Shown here one piece after another: positions 1 to 9,100 of a stretch of 64,000 nucleotides of DNA (position 1 is its first letter; the number at the start of each line of letters is the position of its first letter). This DNA is from Treponema sp. (GTDB lineage: Bacteria > Spirochaetota > Spirochaetia > Treponematales > Treponemataceae): positions 124,001-188,000 of the forward strand of contig JAGCNW010000019.1 in assembly GCA_017645785.1 (NCBI GenBank), in the 5' to 3' direction. The notes under the pieces are model-generated. The model worked only from the letters and a program-made list of their open reading frames with translations. It did not search any database and had not been told where the DNA came from. The translations under genes were made by a program, and so were the position numbers.

Positions 1-813
1 TATCAAGACTGTCGTGTTGACGGCCTTGCCTGACCTTAAGGCTTTTTGTCCCTTTCCTTCAAAGCCAAGGCTGCTTCCAACTATGTCGCGAAGCATTCTG
101 TAGGAACCCATGTCTAAAAGGTGGTAGGTTCGGGCGTCCTCCAAGTCGCGGCCAAGGAAAGAAATTTTGTCGGACACTTTCACCACGCAGCCTTCCCAAG
201 TGTAGGGCTGCAAGAGGCCAGGCCGCTTTATCGTGTACAAGTCTATCGCGTCGTCGCGCGGAATTATTCCCTGTTGGTGGATCTCTCCGCAATGGCTTAT
301 GAGGCCGTCGCGAACCGCGTAGGTAAGGTCAAGGTTTCGGTGGATGCCTTCCGGGTCCGAGAGAGTTTCGATGTAGTCGGCGAAAAAGAGGCTGTTGCGC
401 TCGTGCCAAAATTTTTTGGGAGCGCCCGCGCCTTCCTTTTGCTTTAGGAGGGAATTGAGGCATTCCTCTCCAAAGTGGCCGAAGGGAGCGTGGCCAATGT
501 CGTGGCCCAGCGCGATGGCCTTTGTAAGCTCTGCGTTGAGTCCAAGGTATTTTGAAATGGTCGTCGCGACGCTGGCCACGTGCTGGACGTGCTCCATCCT
601 TGTGCAAATGTGGTCGTTGCGCGGCGCGAAAAACACTTGCGTCTTGTGCTTTAGCCGGCTGTAGGCCTGGCTGTGAAGGATGCGGGTGTAGTCGCGCTCA
701 AACTCGCTTCGGATGTCGTTGCCCCTTTCGTACAGGGCGGAGGAACGTTTAATCGCCTCTTGCCATTTTGGAGAGCCCTGGACTGTGGCGACGCCTTTGA
801 ATGAGTCTTTCAT
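1..813 (-). CDS. dgt: dGTP triphosphohydrolase-like HD protein (3' end outside window)
   Basis: The first 271 residues are visible and the C-terminus lies beyond position 1. The protein shows the HD-domain dNTPase pattern: RMEHVQHV (first His), then GHDIGHAPFGH about 35 residues later, matching the deoxyguanosinetriphosphate triphosphohydrolase-like family that removes triphosphate from dNTPs and affects nucleotide pools. The N-terminal RSEFERDYTRILHSQAYSRLKHKTQV segment is also family-typical (shown in part). The start at 813 is the only sensible one and lies 4 bases past the stop of the HD-GYP regulator, so the two are probably co-transcribed. Substrate preference cannot be read from sequence. 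Confidence 0.9.
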   Translation of the reverse strand, partial: MKDSFKGVATVQGSPKWQEAIKRSSALYERGNDIRSEFERDYTRILHSQAYSRLKHKTQVFFAPRNDHICTRMEHVQHVASVATTISKYLGLNAELTKAIALGHDIGHAPFGHFGEECLNSLLKQKEGAGAPKKFWHERNSLFFADYIETLSDPEGIHRNLDLTYAVRDGLISHCGEIHQQGIIPRDDAIDLYTIKRPGLLQPYTWEGCVVKVSDKISFLGRDLEDARTYHLLDMGSYRMLRDIVGSSLGFEGKGQKALRSGKAVNTTVLI

Positions 814-816
814 TTT

Positions 817-1878
817 TTAGCCGCGCGCGTTTTTCTTTAAATTGTCGGCGGCCTTTTTTAGGCTGGAAACGATCTCGGGATTAAAGGCGCCGCATTCTCC
901 GCTCTCGATCATTTTTATCGCGTCTTCGTGGCTGTAAGCCTTTTTGTACACGCGCTTTGAAATCAAAACTTCGTAGGCTTCAGCCGCTCCGGCAAGCTGC
1001 GCGCTGATGGGAATCTGGTTTTCCTTTAATCCTTCAGGATAACCGTTTCCGTCAAAGCGTTCCATGTGGCTTCGGCAAATTTCCTTTGCAAAAGTAAAGA
1101 ATGGTTCCGGGATTCCCTGAACCTCGCTCAAGATTTTTACGCCCGACTTAGGAGCGGCCTTGATTATTTCCATTTCGTCGTTTGTAAGCTTTTGGGGTTT
1201 TGTAAGAATCGCCTCGTTTACAAAAATTTTTCCAAGGTCGTGAAGGACGCTGGCGTTTGCGATCGCTGCGATGATGTCGCCTTTTAGTCCGTACTCAGGA
1301 TGGTCCAAGGCGAACTGTTCCGTCAAGATTTTAGTAATCTGGCGAACGCTGCGGTTGTGCTCCGTGTCTTCTACCGTTCGGCTTTCGACGGCCTCGCAAA
1401 TGTGGCCGATCAAGGAGCCTACGGCGTGGTTGAGATCCTCGCGCTGCATTTGAAGAATTTGGTCAATTTGAACTACGTCCGAATCCCTTTGCCTTTTTGC
1501 CTCAAAGAATTCGATCATGTTCTGCACGCGGCGCTTTATGATCATTGTGTTGAAGGGTTTGGGAATTACGTCAACCGCGCCGTAGTCGTAGGCGCGCTCG
1601 ATTACGTTGCTCGTCGCGTCGGTCGTAATCAAAAACACCGGGATTTTTTGAATCAAGGAATTGATGTTCAGTTCCTGCAAAACGCCAAAGCCGTCCATCT
1701 CGGGCATGATGATGTCCAAGAAAACCGCCGCGATGTCGTCTTGGTTTTCCTTTATCTTTTTAAGTCCGATGGAACCGTTCTCCGCCTCAAGGACTTCGTA
1801 TTCGCTCTTGAAGGCTTCTCCCAAAATGACTCGGTTCAACTCTACGTCGTCGATGACAATAACTTTCTTCTTTGACAT
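817..1878 (-). CDS. Response regulator with degenerate HD-GYP output domain
   Basis: A 353-aa protein. Residues about 4-125 form a receiver domain with VIDD acidic residues, the phospho-acceptor Asp in FLDIIMPEMDG and a Lys in IPKPF. Residues about 150-345 form an HD-GYP-type domain with LHDLGK and RFDGNGYPEGL. HD-GYP proteins normally hydrolyse cyclic di-GMP. Here several metal ligands differ: the His usually following the HD helix (KTH) is replaced within IKAAPKSG, the HH pair is SH, and the later Asp (ADVYD) is Glu in AEAYEV. Catalysis may be altered or lost. An Hpt protein gene lies directly upstream, suggesting a phosphorelay. GGAG lies just ahead of the start. Confidence 0.92.
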   Translation of the reverse strand: MSKKKVIVIDDVELNRVILGEAFKSEYEVLEAENGSIGLKKIKENQDDIAAVFLDIIMPEMDGFGVLQELNINSLIQKIPVFLITTDATSNVIERAYDYGAVDVIPKPFNTMIIKRRVQNMIEFFEAKRQRDSDVVQIDQILQMQREDLNHAVGSLIGHICEAVESRTVEDTEHNRSVRQITKILTEQFALDHPEYGLKGDIIAAIANASVLHDLGKIFVNEAILTKPQKLTNDEMEIIKAAPKSGVKILSEVQGIPEPFFTFAKEICRSHMERFDGNGYPEGLKENQIPISAQLAGAAEAYEVLISKRVYKKAYSHEDAIKMIESGECGAFNPEIVSSLKKAADNLKKNARG

Positions 1879-1881
1879 GTC

Positions 1882-2232
1882 TCACTCCACTTGCGACAAA
1901 ACGCCGCATACTGTATCCAATTCAGACAATACTGTTGGAATGCCTGATCGCGCTCCGTCATAATTCTTTGCCCTTATGTCCGCGACAACTTGCGAGCAAG
2001 CGTTGAACAAGGCCTCAAAGCCAAAGTTTCCGCTCGTTCCTTTTAAAGTGTGAACGTCCGTAAGGATTTTGTCCCAATCGTCGGTTTGGCAGGAGTCTTT
2101 TACCGCTTGGATCGTTGGGTCTTCAGGAAACTTAAGTATGAAGGTTTCCATAAATTCTTGGTTGCCCGAAAAACGCTCCAAAACCTCTTCCGGCTTGGGA
2201 ATCAATTGTTTTATCGCTTCTCCGATAGTCAT
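1882..2232 (-). CDS. Hpt domain phosphotransfer protein
   Basis: A 116-aa single-domain protein with the histidine phosphotransfer motif HTLKGTSGNFGF near residue 61, where His is the phosphorylated residue. Such proteins shuttle phosphate between hybrid kinases and response regulators. The stop lies 3 bases before the start of the response-regulator/HD-GYP gene, so the two very likely form a translationally close pair and partners in one relay. No kinase is visible in the window. Start context is weak but the length matches the family. Confidence 0.88.
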   Translation of the reverse strand: MTIGEAIKQLIPKPEEVLERFSGNQEFMETFILKFPEDPTIQAVKDSCQTDDWDKILTDVHTLKGTSGNFGFEALFNACSQVVADIRAKNYDGARSGIPTVLSELDTVCGVLSQVE

Positions 2233-2241
2233 GCCATTATT

Positions 2242-2853
2242 TTAACACGGCTTTTTGCATTTGTCCACAATAAAAGCGTTGTCCGCGCGGGCGCCTTCTT
2301 CGACGGCCTTTTGGTTGAGCGAAAGGAATTCCGGCTTTACAAGGATTTTTAGGGCTGACAAGATTTCTTCCTTTGAAACAAGGCCGGTCCGCGAGGCCGC
2401 TCCCAATAAAATCATGTTCACAGCCTTGGAGCTGCCAAGCTTCGCGCTTATTTTTTCGGCGTCAACGCAAATGACCTTCGCCTTTATGGCTTCCAAATAA
2501 TCCAGCATTTCTTGCGCGTCAAAGCTTTTTCCCAAAATGCTGGCTGTCGTCGGCTGGACGATTTTATCGTTCACTACGACGGTTCCGCCTTTTTTTAGGA
2601 AAGAAATGTTTCGGACGGCTTCCGCGGCCTCAAATGCTATGATTATGTCCGCCCTGCCGGCTGGAATCAGGGGCGAAAAGGCGTTTTTTCCAATGCGCAC
2701 GTGGCTTGTGACCGAGCCGCCGCGCTGGGCCATTCCAATAGTTTCGGCCGAAAGGACTTGCTTTCCCTTTGAAAGGGCCGCTTGCGAAAGAACCTTGGCG
2801 GCGAGAACCGTTCCCTGTCCGCCGACACCGCATATCAAAACATTCTTTGTCAT
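2242..2853 (-). CDS. iorB: Indolepyruvate ferredoxin oxidoreductase, beta subunit
   Basis: A 203-aa protein beginning MTKNVLICGVGGQG, the glycine-rich start of the gamma-type/beta subunit of 2-oxoacid:ferredoxin oxidoreductases. With IorA it oxidises aryl pyruvates (from Trp, Phe, Tyr) to aryl-acetyl-CoA and reduces ferredoxin. The start at 2853 is chosen because ATGA overlaps the iorA stop codon, indicating coupled translation. A longer in-frame start upstream would intrude into iorA and lacks support. Confidence 0.93.
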   Translation of the reverse strand: MTKNVLICGVGGQGTVLAAKVLSQAALSKGKQVLSAETIGMAQRGGSVTSHVRIGKNAFSPLIPAGRADIIIAFEAAEAVRNISFLKKGGTVVVNDKIVQPTTASILGKSFDAQEMLDYLEAIKAKVICVDAEKISAKLGSSKAVNMILLGAASRTGLVSKEEILSALKILVKPEFLSLNQKAVEEGARADNAFIVDKCKKPC

Positions 2854-4718
2854 TTTATCGCTCCAGTGGGGCAGAGGCCCTGGCAGAGTCCGCAGCCCAC
2901 GCAAAGGGAACCGTCTATGACGGCTTTCTTTTTGTCAATGGAAATCGCAGGGCAGCCCAATTCCTTTATGCACTTTTGGCAGCCGACGCATTTTTGCGCG
3001 TCGACTTTTTTTGCGCCGGGGAACTTGTAGCCCAGCTTTGACGCAATCGAAATGCAGGGCGCCTTGAAAATAATCGCGCTCACTCCCTCGGCCTCGCTCG
3101 CTTCCTTAACGGCGGCCACGGCTTTTTCTTGGTCAAAGGGGTCCACTTGGATTATTGGGCTTACGCCGATCGCTTCCAAAATTTTTTGGATGGAAATCTT
3201 TTGGACGATTTCGCCCATCATAGTTCTTCCGGTTCCGGGGTGGGGCTGGTGGCCTGTCATCGCCGTGGTGGAATTGTCCAAGACGCAAATCGTCTGCCGG
3301 CTCTTGTTGTAGACAGCGTTGACGACGCCAGTGATTCCGCTTGCGAAGAACGTTGAGTCTCCGATAAAGCTAAAGCACTTTCTGTCGGGCTCGGCATGGA
3401 AAAAGCCTTGCGCCATAGTGATGTCCGCTCCCATGCAAAGGCAAGTGTCGGTCATATCGAGCGGCGCGGCGTTTCCCAAGGTGTAGCAGCCGATGTCTCC
3501 GCAGTAGACGGTCTTTTGGCCCTTCATCGCTTTTTTTACAGCGTAGAACGAAGCCCTGTGGGGGCAGCCCGCGCACAAGACCGGGGGCCTTACAGGGAGC
3601 TCCGGTTTTTTGGCGTTTGCTAACGCCGCGCTGTTTTTAGCCGCGTCTTTTGGGCCGTTGATTTTTAGGAAGGCCAAAATTATTTCTTTTATCACGTCCG
3701 CGCCAAGCTCTCCCGCGGCGGGAACCAAGCCGGAAAGCTTTCCGTGAACGGCGCATTTTATTTTCTCTTTTCCGCAAAGCTCCAGGAGAGAAGTTTCCAA
3801 AACAGGGTCCAGCTCTTCAAAGACCAAGACTTCTTTTTTGTCCAAAAGAAATTCTTTTGCAAGGGGAGCGGGGAAGGGATATGGCGTTCCGATTTTTAGT
3901 ACGGAAGCCTCTTGGATTTTTTTGTTGTTTGGAAATTCTTCTTTTAGTATTTCCAACGCTTCCATAAGATAGCTAAAGGAGATTCCTCCGGCGACAAAGG
4001 CCGCGCCATTCGCTTCGTCTTTTGAAAGCTCTATTGTCTTGTTGAATTTTAGGGCCGAGAATTTTTTTGGAAGAACATTCAAGTCGCGGTCAAAAATTTC
4101 CTTGTGGCGCGCGTATGAAAGTTTTGGAAAGATAACCCAACGTGAGCTGTCCTTTTCAAAGCTTGCGTTTCCTTCGATTTTTTTTAGCTCTGGAACTTCC
4201 ATGCTTTGGTAGGCGTGGTCGACCCTTGTCGTTGGACGCAGCAAAACCGGCGTCTTGTATTTTTCTGAAAACTCAAAGGCCTTTTGAACCATCTCAAAGG
4301 CTTCTTGCGGCGTGGAAGGGTCAAAGCAGGGAAGCTTTGAAAAGCGCGCGAAGGTTCTTGTGTCCTGTTCCGTTTGGCTGGAGATGGGGCCGGGGTCGTC
4401 GGCGCTTACGATTACCATTCCGCCCTTGACGCCCAAGTAGGAGAGGCACATGACGGGGTCGCTTGCCACGTTGAGGCCCACTTGCTTCATGGTGACGATT
4501 GTCCTAAGGCCTGCAGCGCTCGCGCCCGCCGCGACTTCCACGGCCGCTTTTTCGTTGGCCGACCATTCAACGTATGTTCCGGTCTTTTCTTTGTATTTGG
4601 AAATGAATTCTATTATTTCGCTGGAAGGCGTTCCCGGATAGCCCGCGGCCAAGCCCGCTCCCGCCTTTAAGGCTCCAAGCGCAATGGCTTGGTTTCCCAT
4701 AATCATTTGTCGTGTCAT
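2850..4718 (-). CDS. iorA: Indolepyruvate ferredoxin oxidoreductase, alpha subunit
   Basis: A 622-aa protein. The N-terminal pyrimidine-binding half starts near MGNQAIALGALKAG; the thiamine-diphosphate binding part has GDIGCYTLG and GDSTFFASGITG; the C-terminus carries two four-cysteine 4Fe-4S motifs, CVGCQKCIKELGCP and CVGCGLCQGLCP. It decarboxylates aryl pyruvates and passes electrons to ferredoxin. It heads an iorA-iorB operon divergent from phenylacetate-CoA ligase, which would activate the matching arylacetate. A TATAAA box ends only 3 bases before the annotated ATG, so the internal Met at 4706 or 4700 may be the true start. Confidence 0.94.
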   Translation of the reverse strand: MTRQMIMGNQAIALGALKAGAGLAAGYPGTPSSEIIEFISKYKEKTGTYVEWSANEKAAVEVAAGASAAGLRTIVTMKQVGLNVASDPVMCLSYLGVKGGMVIVSADDPGPISSQTEQDTRTFARFSKLPCFDPSTPQEAFEMVQKAFEFSEKYKTPVLLRPTTRVDHAYQSMEVPELKKIEGNASFEKDSSRWVIFPKLSYARHKEIFDRDLNVLPKKFSALKFNKTIELSKDEANGAAFVAGGISFSYLMEALEILKEEFPNNKKIQEASVLKIGTPYPFPAPLAKEFLLDKKEVLVFEELDPVLETSLLELCGKEKIKCAVHGKLSGLVPAAGELGADVIKEIILAFLKINGPKDAAKNSAALANAKKPELPVRPPVLCAGCPHRASFYAVKKAMKGQKTVYCGDIGCYTLGNAAPLDMTDTCLCMGADITMAQGFFHAEPDRKCFSFIGDSTFFASGITGVVNAVYNKSRQTICVLDNSTTAMTGHQPHPGTGRTMMGEIVQKISIQKILEAIGVSPIIQVDPFDQEKAVAAVKEASEAEGVSAIIFKAPCISIASKLGYKFPGAKKVDAQKCVGCQKCIKELGCPAISIDKKKAVIDGSLCVGCGLCQGLCPTGAIK

Positions 4719-4746
4719 GATTTGATTTTATAGCGTTTTGCGGCCC

Positions 4747-4785
4747 TTGACAAGCGGGCCTTTTTATGTTACTATTAACAGTAAC
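4747..4785 (+). promoter_or_regulatory. paaK promoter with overlapping 18-bp dyad
   Basis: TTGACA (4747-4752), a 17-base spacer and TACTAT (4770-4775) make a good housekeeping promoter toward paaK. An 18-bp dyad with arms GTTACT and AGTAAC (4768-4785) covers the -10 box, so a bound regulator would block this promoter and could also affect the divergent iorA promoter. Confidence 0.6.
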
Positions 4786-4816
4786 ACCGCCGCTTGCGGA
4801 CACAGGAGAAAGAAAA

Positions 4817-6061
4817 ATGAAAATGACAGAACTTCAACTTGAACAGATAAGAAATCAAATTCGCCGCGTAAAGCAAAGCGGAAACCCCTTTTACGTCGAA
4901 CGCTTTAAGAACGTGAATCCCGACGACATAAAGAGCCAGGAAGACTTTGAAAACATGGTTCCCTTTGTCACAAAGCAGGAGCTTCGCGAAGCCTATCCCC
5001 TTGGACTTGCCGCCGTTCCCGAAGAGCAAATTGTCCGAATCCATTCTTCAAGCGGAACCACAGGCGCTCCCGTAGTCATTCCCTACACACAAAAGGATGT
5101 CGACGACTGGGCCACGATGTTCGCGCGCTGCTACGAGTTTGCGGGCATCACCAACAAGGACAGAATTCACATCACGCCCGGCTACGGCCTTTGGACTGCG
5201 GGAATCGGTTTCCAGGCCGGCTGCGAAAAGCTTGGCGCCATGGCCATTCCTATGGGACCTGGCAACACCGAAAAGCAGCTTCAAATGATGCAGGACCTTG
5301 GTTCGACTGTTTTGTGCGCCACTTCGTCTTACGCGCTTTTGATCGCCGAGCAAGTTGAGGCGCGCGGAATCGGAAAGAACATCAAGCTAAAGAAGGGCGT
5401 CATCGGCTCCGAGCGCTGGGGCGAAAAAATGCGTAAGAGAATCGAGTCGATTTTGGGAATCGAGCTTTACGACATTTACGGCCTTACCGAATGTTACGGA
5501 CCCGGAATCGGAATCAACTGCGACAAGCAGACCGAAGGCATGCACATTTTTGACGACTTTGTTTACACAGAAATTCTTGACCCGCAAACAGGAAAGCCCG
5601 TTCCCGAAGGAGAAATCGGAGAAATCACCCTCACCACTCTTGTAAAGGAAGGAGCGCCCCTGATCAGGTTCCGTACCCACGACTTGGCCGCCTTTGTTCC
5701 TGGAGAATGCCCCTGCGGACGAAAGTATCCCCGCATAAGCCAAATCATGGGCCGCAGCGACGACATGGTCAAGGTAAAGGGAAACATTATTTTCCCGAGC
5801 ACGATCGAAGACGTAATCAAGTCAGTTCCTGGAACGTCAAGCGAATACCGCGCCGTCATTGAGCATGTTGAGGGAAAAGACCAAATGACCCTTTTTGTAG
5901 AAGTCGAAGGCGGAACGGATAGAACTGAGGCCGCGCTTGGAATTCAATACTTCTTCAAGCAAAAGTACAACATGACTCCAAAGGTTGAGGTTGTAGGAAT
6001 CGGCGAGCTTCCCCGAAGCGAAAAGAAAACAAAGCGCATCGAGGACAAGCGCTACAACTAG
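4817..6061 (+). CDS. paaK: Phenylacetate-CoA ligase
   Basis: A 414-aa AMP-forming ligase with the nucleotide-binding signature SSSGTTGAP, DIYGLTECYGPG, and a C-terminal MGRSDDMVKVKG hinge region, all typical of PaaK. It activates phenylacetate or related aryl acetates to CoA thioesters. The ATG at 4817 is chosen because AGGAG lies 6 bases ahead; the upstream in-frame start has no ribosome site. It diverges from iorAB, a familiar pairing in anaerobes that ferment aromatic amino acids, where the ligase can run toward ATP recovery or substrate activation. Confidence 0.93.
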   Translation: MKMTELQLEQIRNQIRRVKQSGNPFYVERFKNVNPDDIKSQEDFENMVPFVTKQELREAYPLGLAAVPEEQIVRIHSSSGTTGAPVVIPYTQKDVDDWATMFARCYEFAGITNKDRIHITPGYGLWTAGIGFQAGCEKLGAMAIPMGPGNTEKQLQMMQDLGSTVLCATSSYALLIAEQVEARGIGKNIKLKKGVIGSERWGEKMRKRIESILGIELYDIYGLTECYGPGIGINCDKQTEGMHIFDDFVYTEILDPQTGKPVPEGEIGEITLTTLVKEGAPLIRFRTHDLAAFVPGECPCGRKYPRISQIMGRSDDMVKVKGNIIFPSTIEDVIKSVPGTSSEYRAVIEHVEGKDQMTLFVEVEGGTDRTEAALGIQYFFKQKYNMTPKVEVVGIGELPRSEKKTKRIEDKRYN

Positions 6062-6075
6062 TCGACAATAAGGAA

Positions 6076-6090
6076 GCGTCCAAAGGACGC
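6076..6090. other. Short hairpin between convergent genes
   Basis: Perfect 6-bp stem GCGTCC/GGACGC with an AAA loop between the convergent paaK and activase genes. There is no T tract, so it is not a classical intrinsic terminator. Confidence 0.4.
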
Positions 6091-6123
6091 GGCGAAACCG
6101 CTCGAAACAACTTTTAAGGTCTT

Positions 6124-9100
6124 TCAATCACCGGTACGAGCGGCGTTCATGATAAGCATTTGCAGGCGATTCTCGATGTTGGCAAAGCTGACGTCGGGGT
6201 CGTAGTCAAGCGGCAAAATCTGCGCGTCTGGATAGAGTTCCTTTAGCTTCTTGGAAACGCCGCGGCCGATGATGTGGTTGGGCAGGCATCCGAAGGGTTG
6301 CAAGATGATGAAGTTTTTGCAGCCTTCCTCCGCGTAGTGGATTATTTCGCCCGGAATCAAAATTCCTTCTCCAGAATCGAATGTGTGGTAAATCAAACTG
6401 TCGCTTCCTTGCGCGATTTCGCTAAGGTGCGCGGCGCGTTTGTAAAGCGGGTGTGTGAGCGCTATCTTGTCCGTCCACTTGTGGGCGATTTCAAAGAATT
6501 GGTTTACGATCGCCATCATGGCTTTTTCGCCAAGCGGACGCGCCAAGTCGTTTTCTTTTATCTGCGCGTTTTGGGCAAAATAATTTTTTTGGATTACGTC
6601 GGCCATGCGCGCTTCGATAATTTCAAAACCGTTTCTTTCCAAATAAAGCTCGATGTCGTGGTTGGCGCCCGGATGGAAATTCAAAAGGTATTCGCCAACG
6701 ATTAAAACGCGCGGACGCAAAACGCTCCGGTCGTATTCAACCGCCTTCATGGCGTCAATCGCTTTCGCAAAGCCGCGCTTGATTCCGCCGATTCCTTTTC
6801 CAATTCCCTCGACGATATAGTCCATTCCTTTTTCAAAGGCCGCGTCCGCGCTTCCCTTGACCTTTTCGTAGGGACGGATTTTTCGCAAAAGCTCTTCCAT
6901 GACGTCTATCATTGGAAGGGCCGTCGCAAGCTTCAGCGAAGCTAGGAGGTTCATCTTAAAGCCCGGGTGCAGCTGGTGGTAGTCCTTGTCGTCGTTTGTG
7001 ACAATCGCGATGTCCTTGTGGCCCGAGTCGTCCAAGGCCTTTCGGAGGAGGGCGGCGTAGTGGGTGAGGCGGCAGTCTCCGATGTACTTTCCTGTCGCGA
7101 CGGCAACTTGCGCGTTGTCGTACTTTCCGCTTTCAAGCGCGTCAAGCACTTCGCCGATAACGATTTGCGCCGGGAAGCAAATGTCGTTGTGGACATATTT
7201 TTTTCCAAGGGCGATCGCGTTTTCCCTTCCAACTTCAAGAGGAACGGTTTTTAGTCCCTGAGTGGCCAGGGCGGCCGCCATGATTCTGCTAAAGGCGTGC
7301 GATGTGTTCGGAACAAGGACAATTTTTTCCTTCGCGTCGGTCTTGGTAAATTTAACCTTGTACGGTTCTGGAAGGTCGCGCGGCTGTTCCTCTTTTCCGG
7401 CGTCTCGCTTCATTTGGATTGTCTGAACAAAGGATCGGACGCGAATTCTTAGCGGTCCCTGCACGTCGCTTTCGTCCATCTTTAAGACGAGCGGAGATTT
7501 GCCAGAAATTTCTTTCATCAAGCGGACGATTTCGTCGCTGAGGTAGGCGTCGTGGCCGCAGCCAAAGCTCACGAACTGAACGTATTCAAGCGCCGGGTGT
7601 TCGGCGGCGATTATGGCCGAGCCAAGCATTCGCGCGTGGAAGTTGTTCACAATTTCCAGACGGCTCTTGCTTAAATCGACTTGCTCCAAGCCTGGAACGG
7701 AGTCCGCGGTCAAGACAGGAATTCCCAATTGCGTGAACAGGTCGGGAAGGCTGTGGTTTACAAGAGGATCGTTTTGGTAAGGGCGCGAGGCGAGCACGAC
7801 GGCGTACTTGTTGTTTGCGGTCACGTCGTTGATTATTTTTTGCCCTTCTTCTACAAGAGTCCGCTTGAACTCCTTCATCGCCTTGTCTGCGTAGTGGATC
7901 GCCCTGTCCACGCGGAATTTTGAAAGGCCGAAATTCTTTATAAAGTATTCTTCCAGCTGGCGGTTTCTGTCCTTGTCGCTTTCCCAAAAGAAAATCGGGT
8001 CGTCAAAGGGGATGCCCCAGCGCTTTTGCGGGTTGTCGGAATTTTGGATTACCCAAGAATAGCCTTTTACGATCGCGCACATGTAGCGGCTTGTGGCCTC
8101 GGTGTTTTGCGATTCGTAGGTCGCCACAATCGGCATGAAAATTCGGTCGACGCCTTTTTTTGCCAAATTGCGCAAGTGGCCGTGAACCAACTTTGCCGGG
8201 AAGCAAACAGTGTCGCTTGCGACGGCGTTGAGTCCGTTTTCGTACATCTTTCGGTTTGAAATGTCCGACATCTTGACGCCAAAGCCCATCGAACGCAAGA
8301 GCGTCGACCAAAAGGGCATGGTTTCCCAAAAGCTAAGGACGCGCGGAAGTCCAAAGGTTATGTCGCGCTTTTTTGCGTGGCGAGAAATTCTGTAGTCTTT
8401 GAACAAAAGCTCTTGGCGCAGCCTAAAGAGATTGGCCGCCTTTTGAACCTTGCGCTCTTTTATTTGTTCCACGACCCGCGCGTCCTTGGGGTCGCCAAGA
8501 ATTTCTCCGCGCTCGCAGCGGTTGTTTGTTATGAGATTCGCGCCGTTGGAAAATTTTACAAGAGTTCGCTTGCAGTGGTTTTCGCAGAAGGGGCAGATTA
8601 TGTTTGTTTCCTGCTCGTAAGAAAAAGCGTCAAGCGCGTCCAAGCCGATGAAGGTCGTCGGCTGGCCGTCCTTTTCCATTTTTTCTTTTGTCAAAAGCGC
8701 CGCTCCTATCGCTCCCATTATTCCTGGATAGGGGGCGCGGTAGACTTCTTTTCCGGTGTATTCTTCCATCGCGCGCAAGACGGCGTCGTTTTGGAATGTT
8801 CCGCCCTGGACTACGATTTTTTTGCCCAGCGAGTCAATGTTTGAAACGCGGATTACTTTTGTAAAGACGTTTTGTATTATCGAGCGGCAAAGGCCCGCCA
8901 TGATGTCTTGGGGCAGCTTTCCGTTTCTCTGTTCGGTTACGATGGAACTGGTCATAAAGACTGTGCAACGGCTTCCCAAAACCGCGGGGCTCGTTGACTC
9001 AAAGGCGGCGGCCGCGATGTCCTGCACTTTAATGCCAAGCGTGTCGGCGAAGTTTTGCAAAAAACTTCCGCAGCCGGATGAGCAGGCTTCGTTCACCAAA

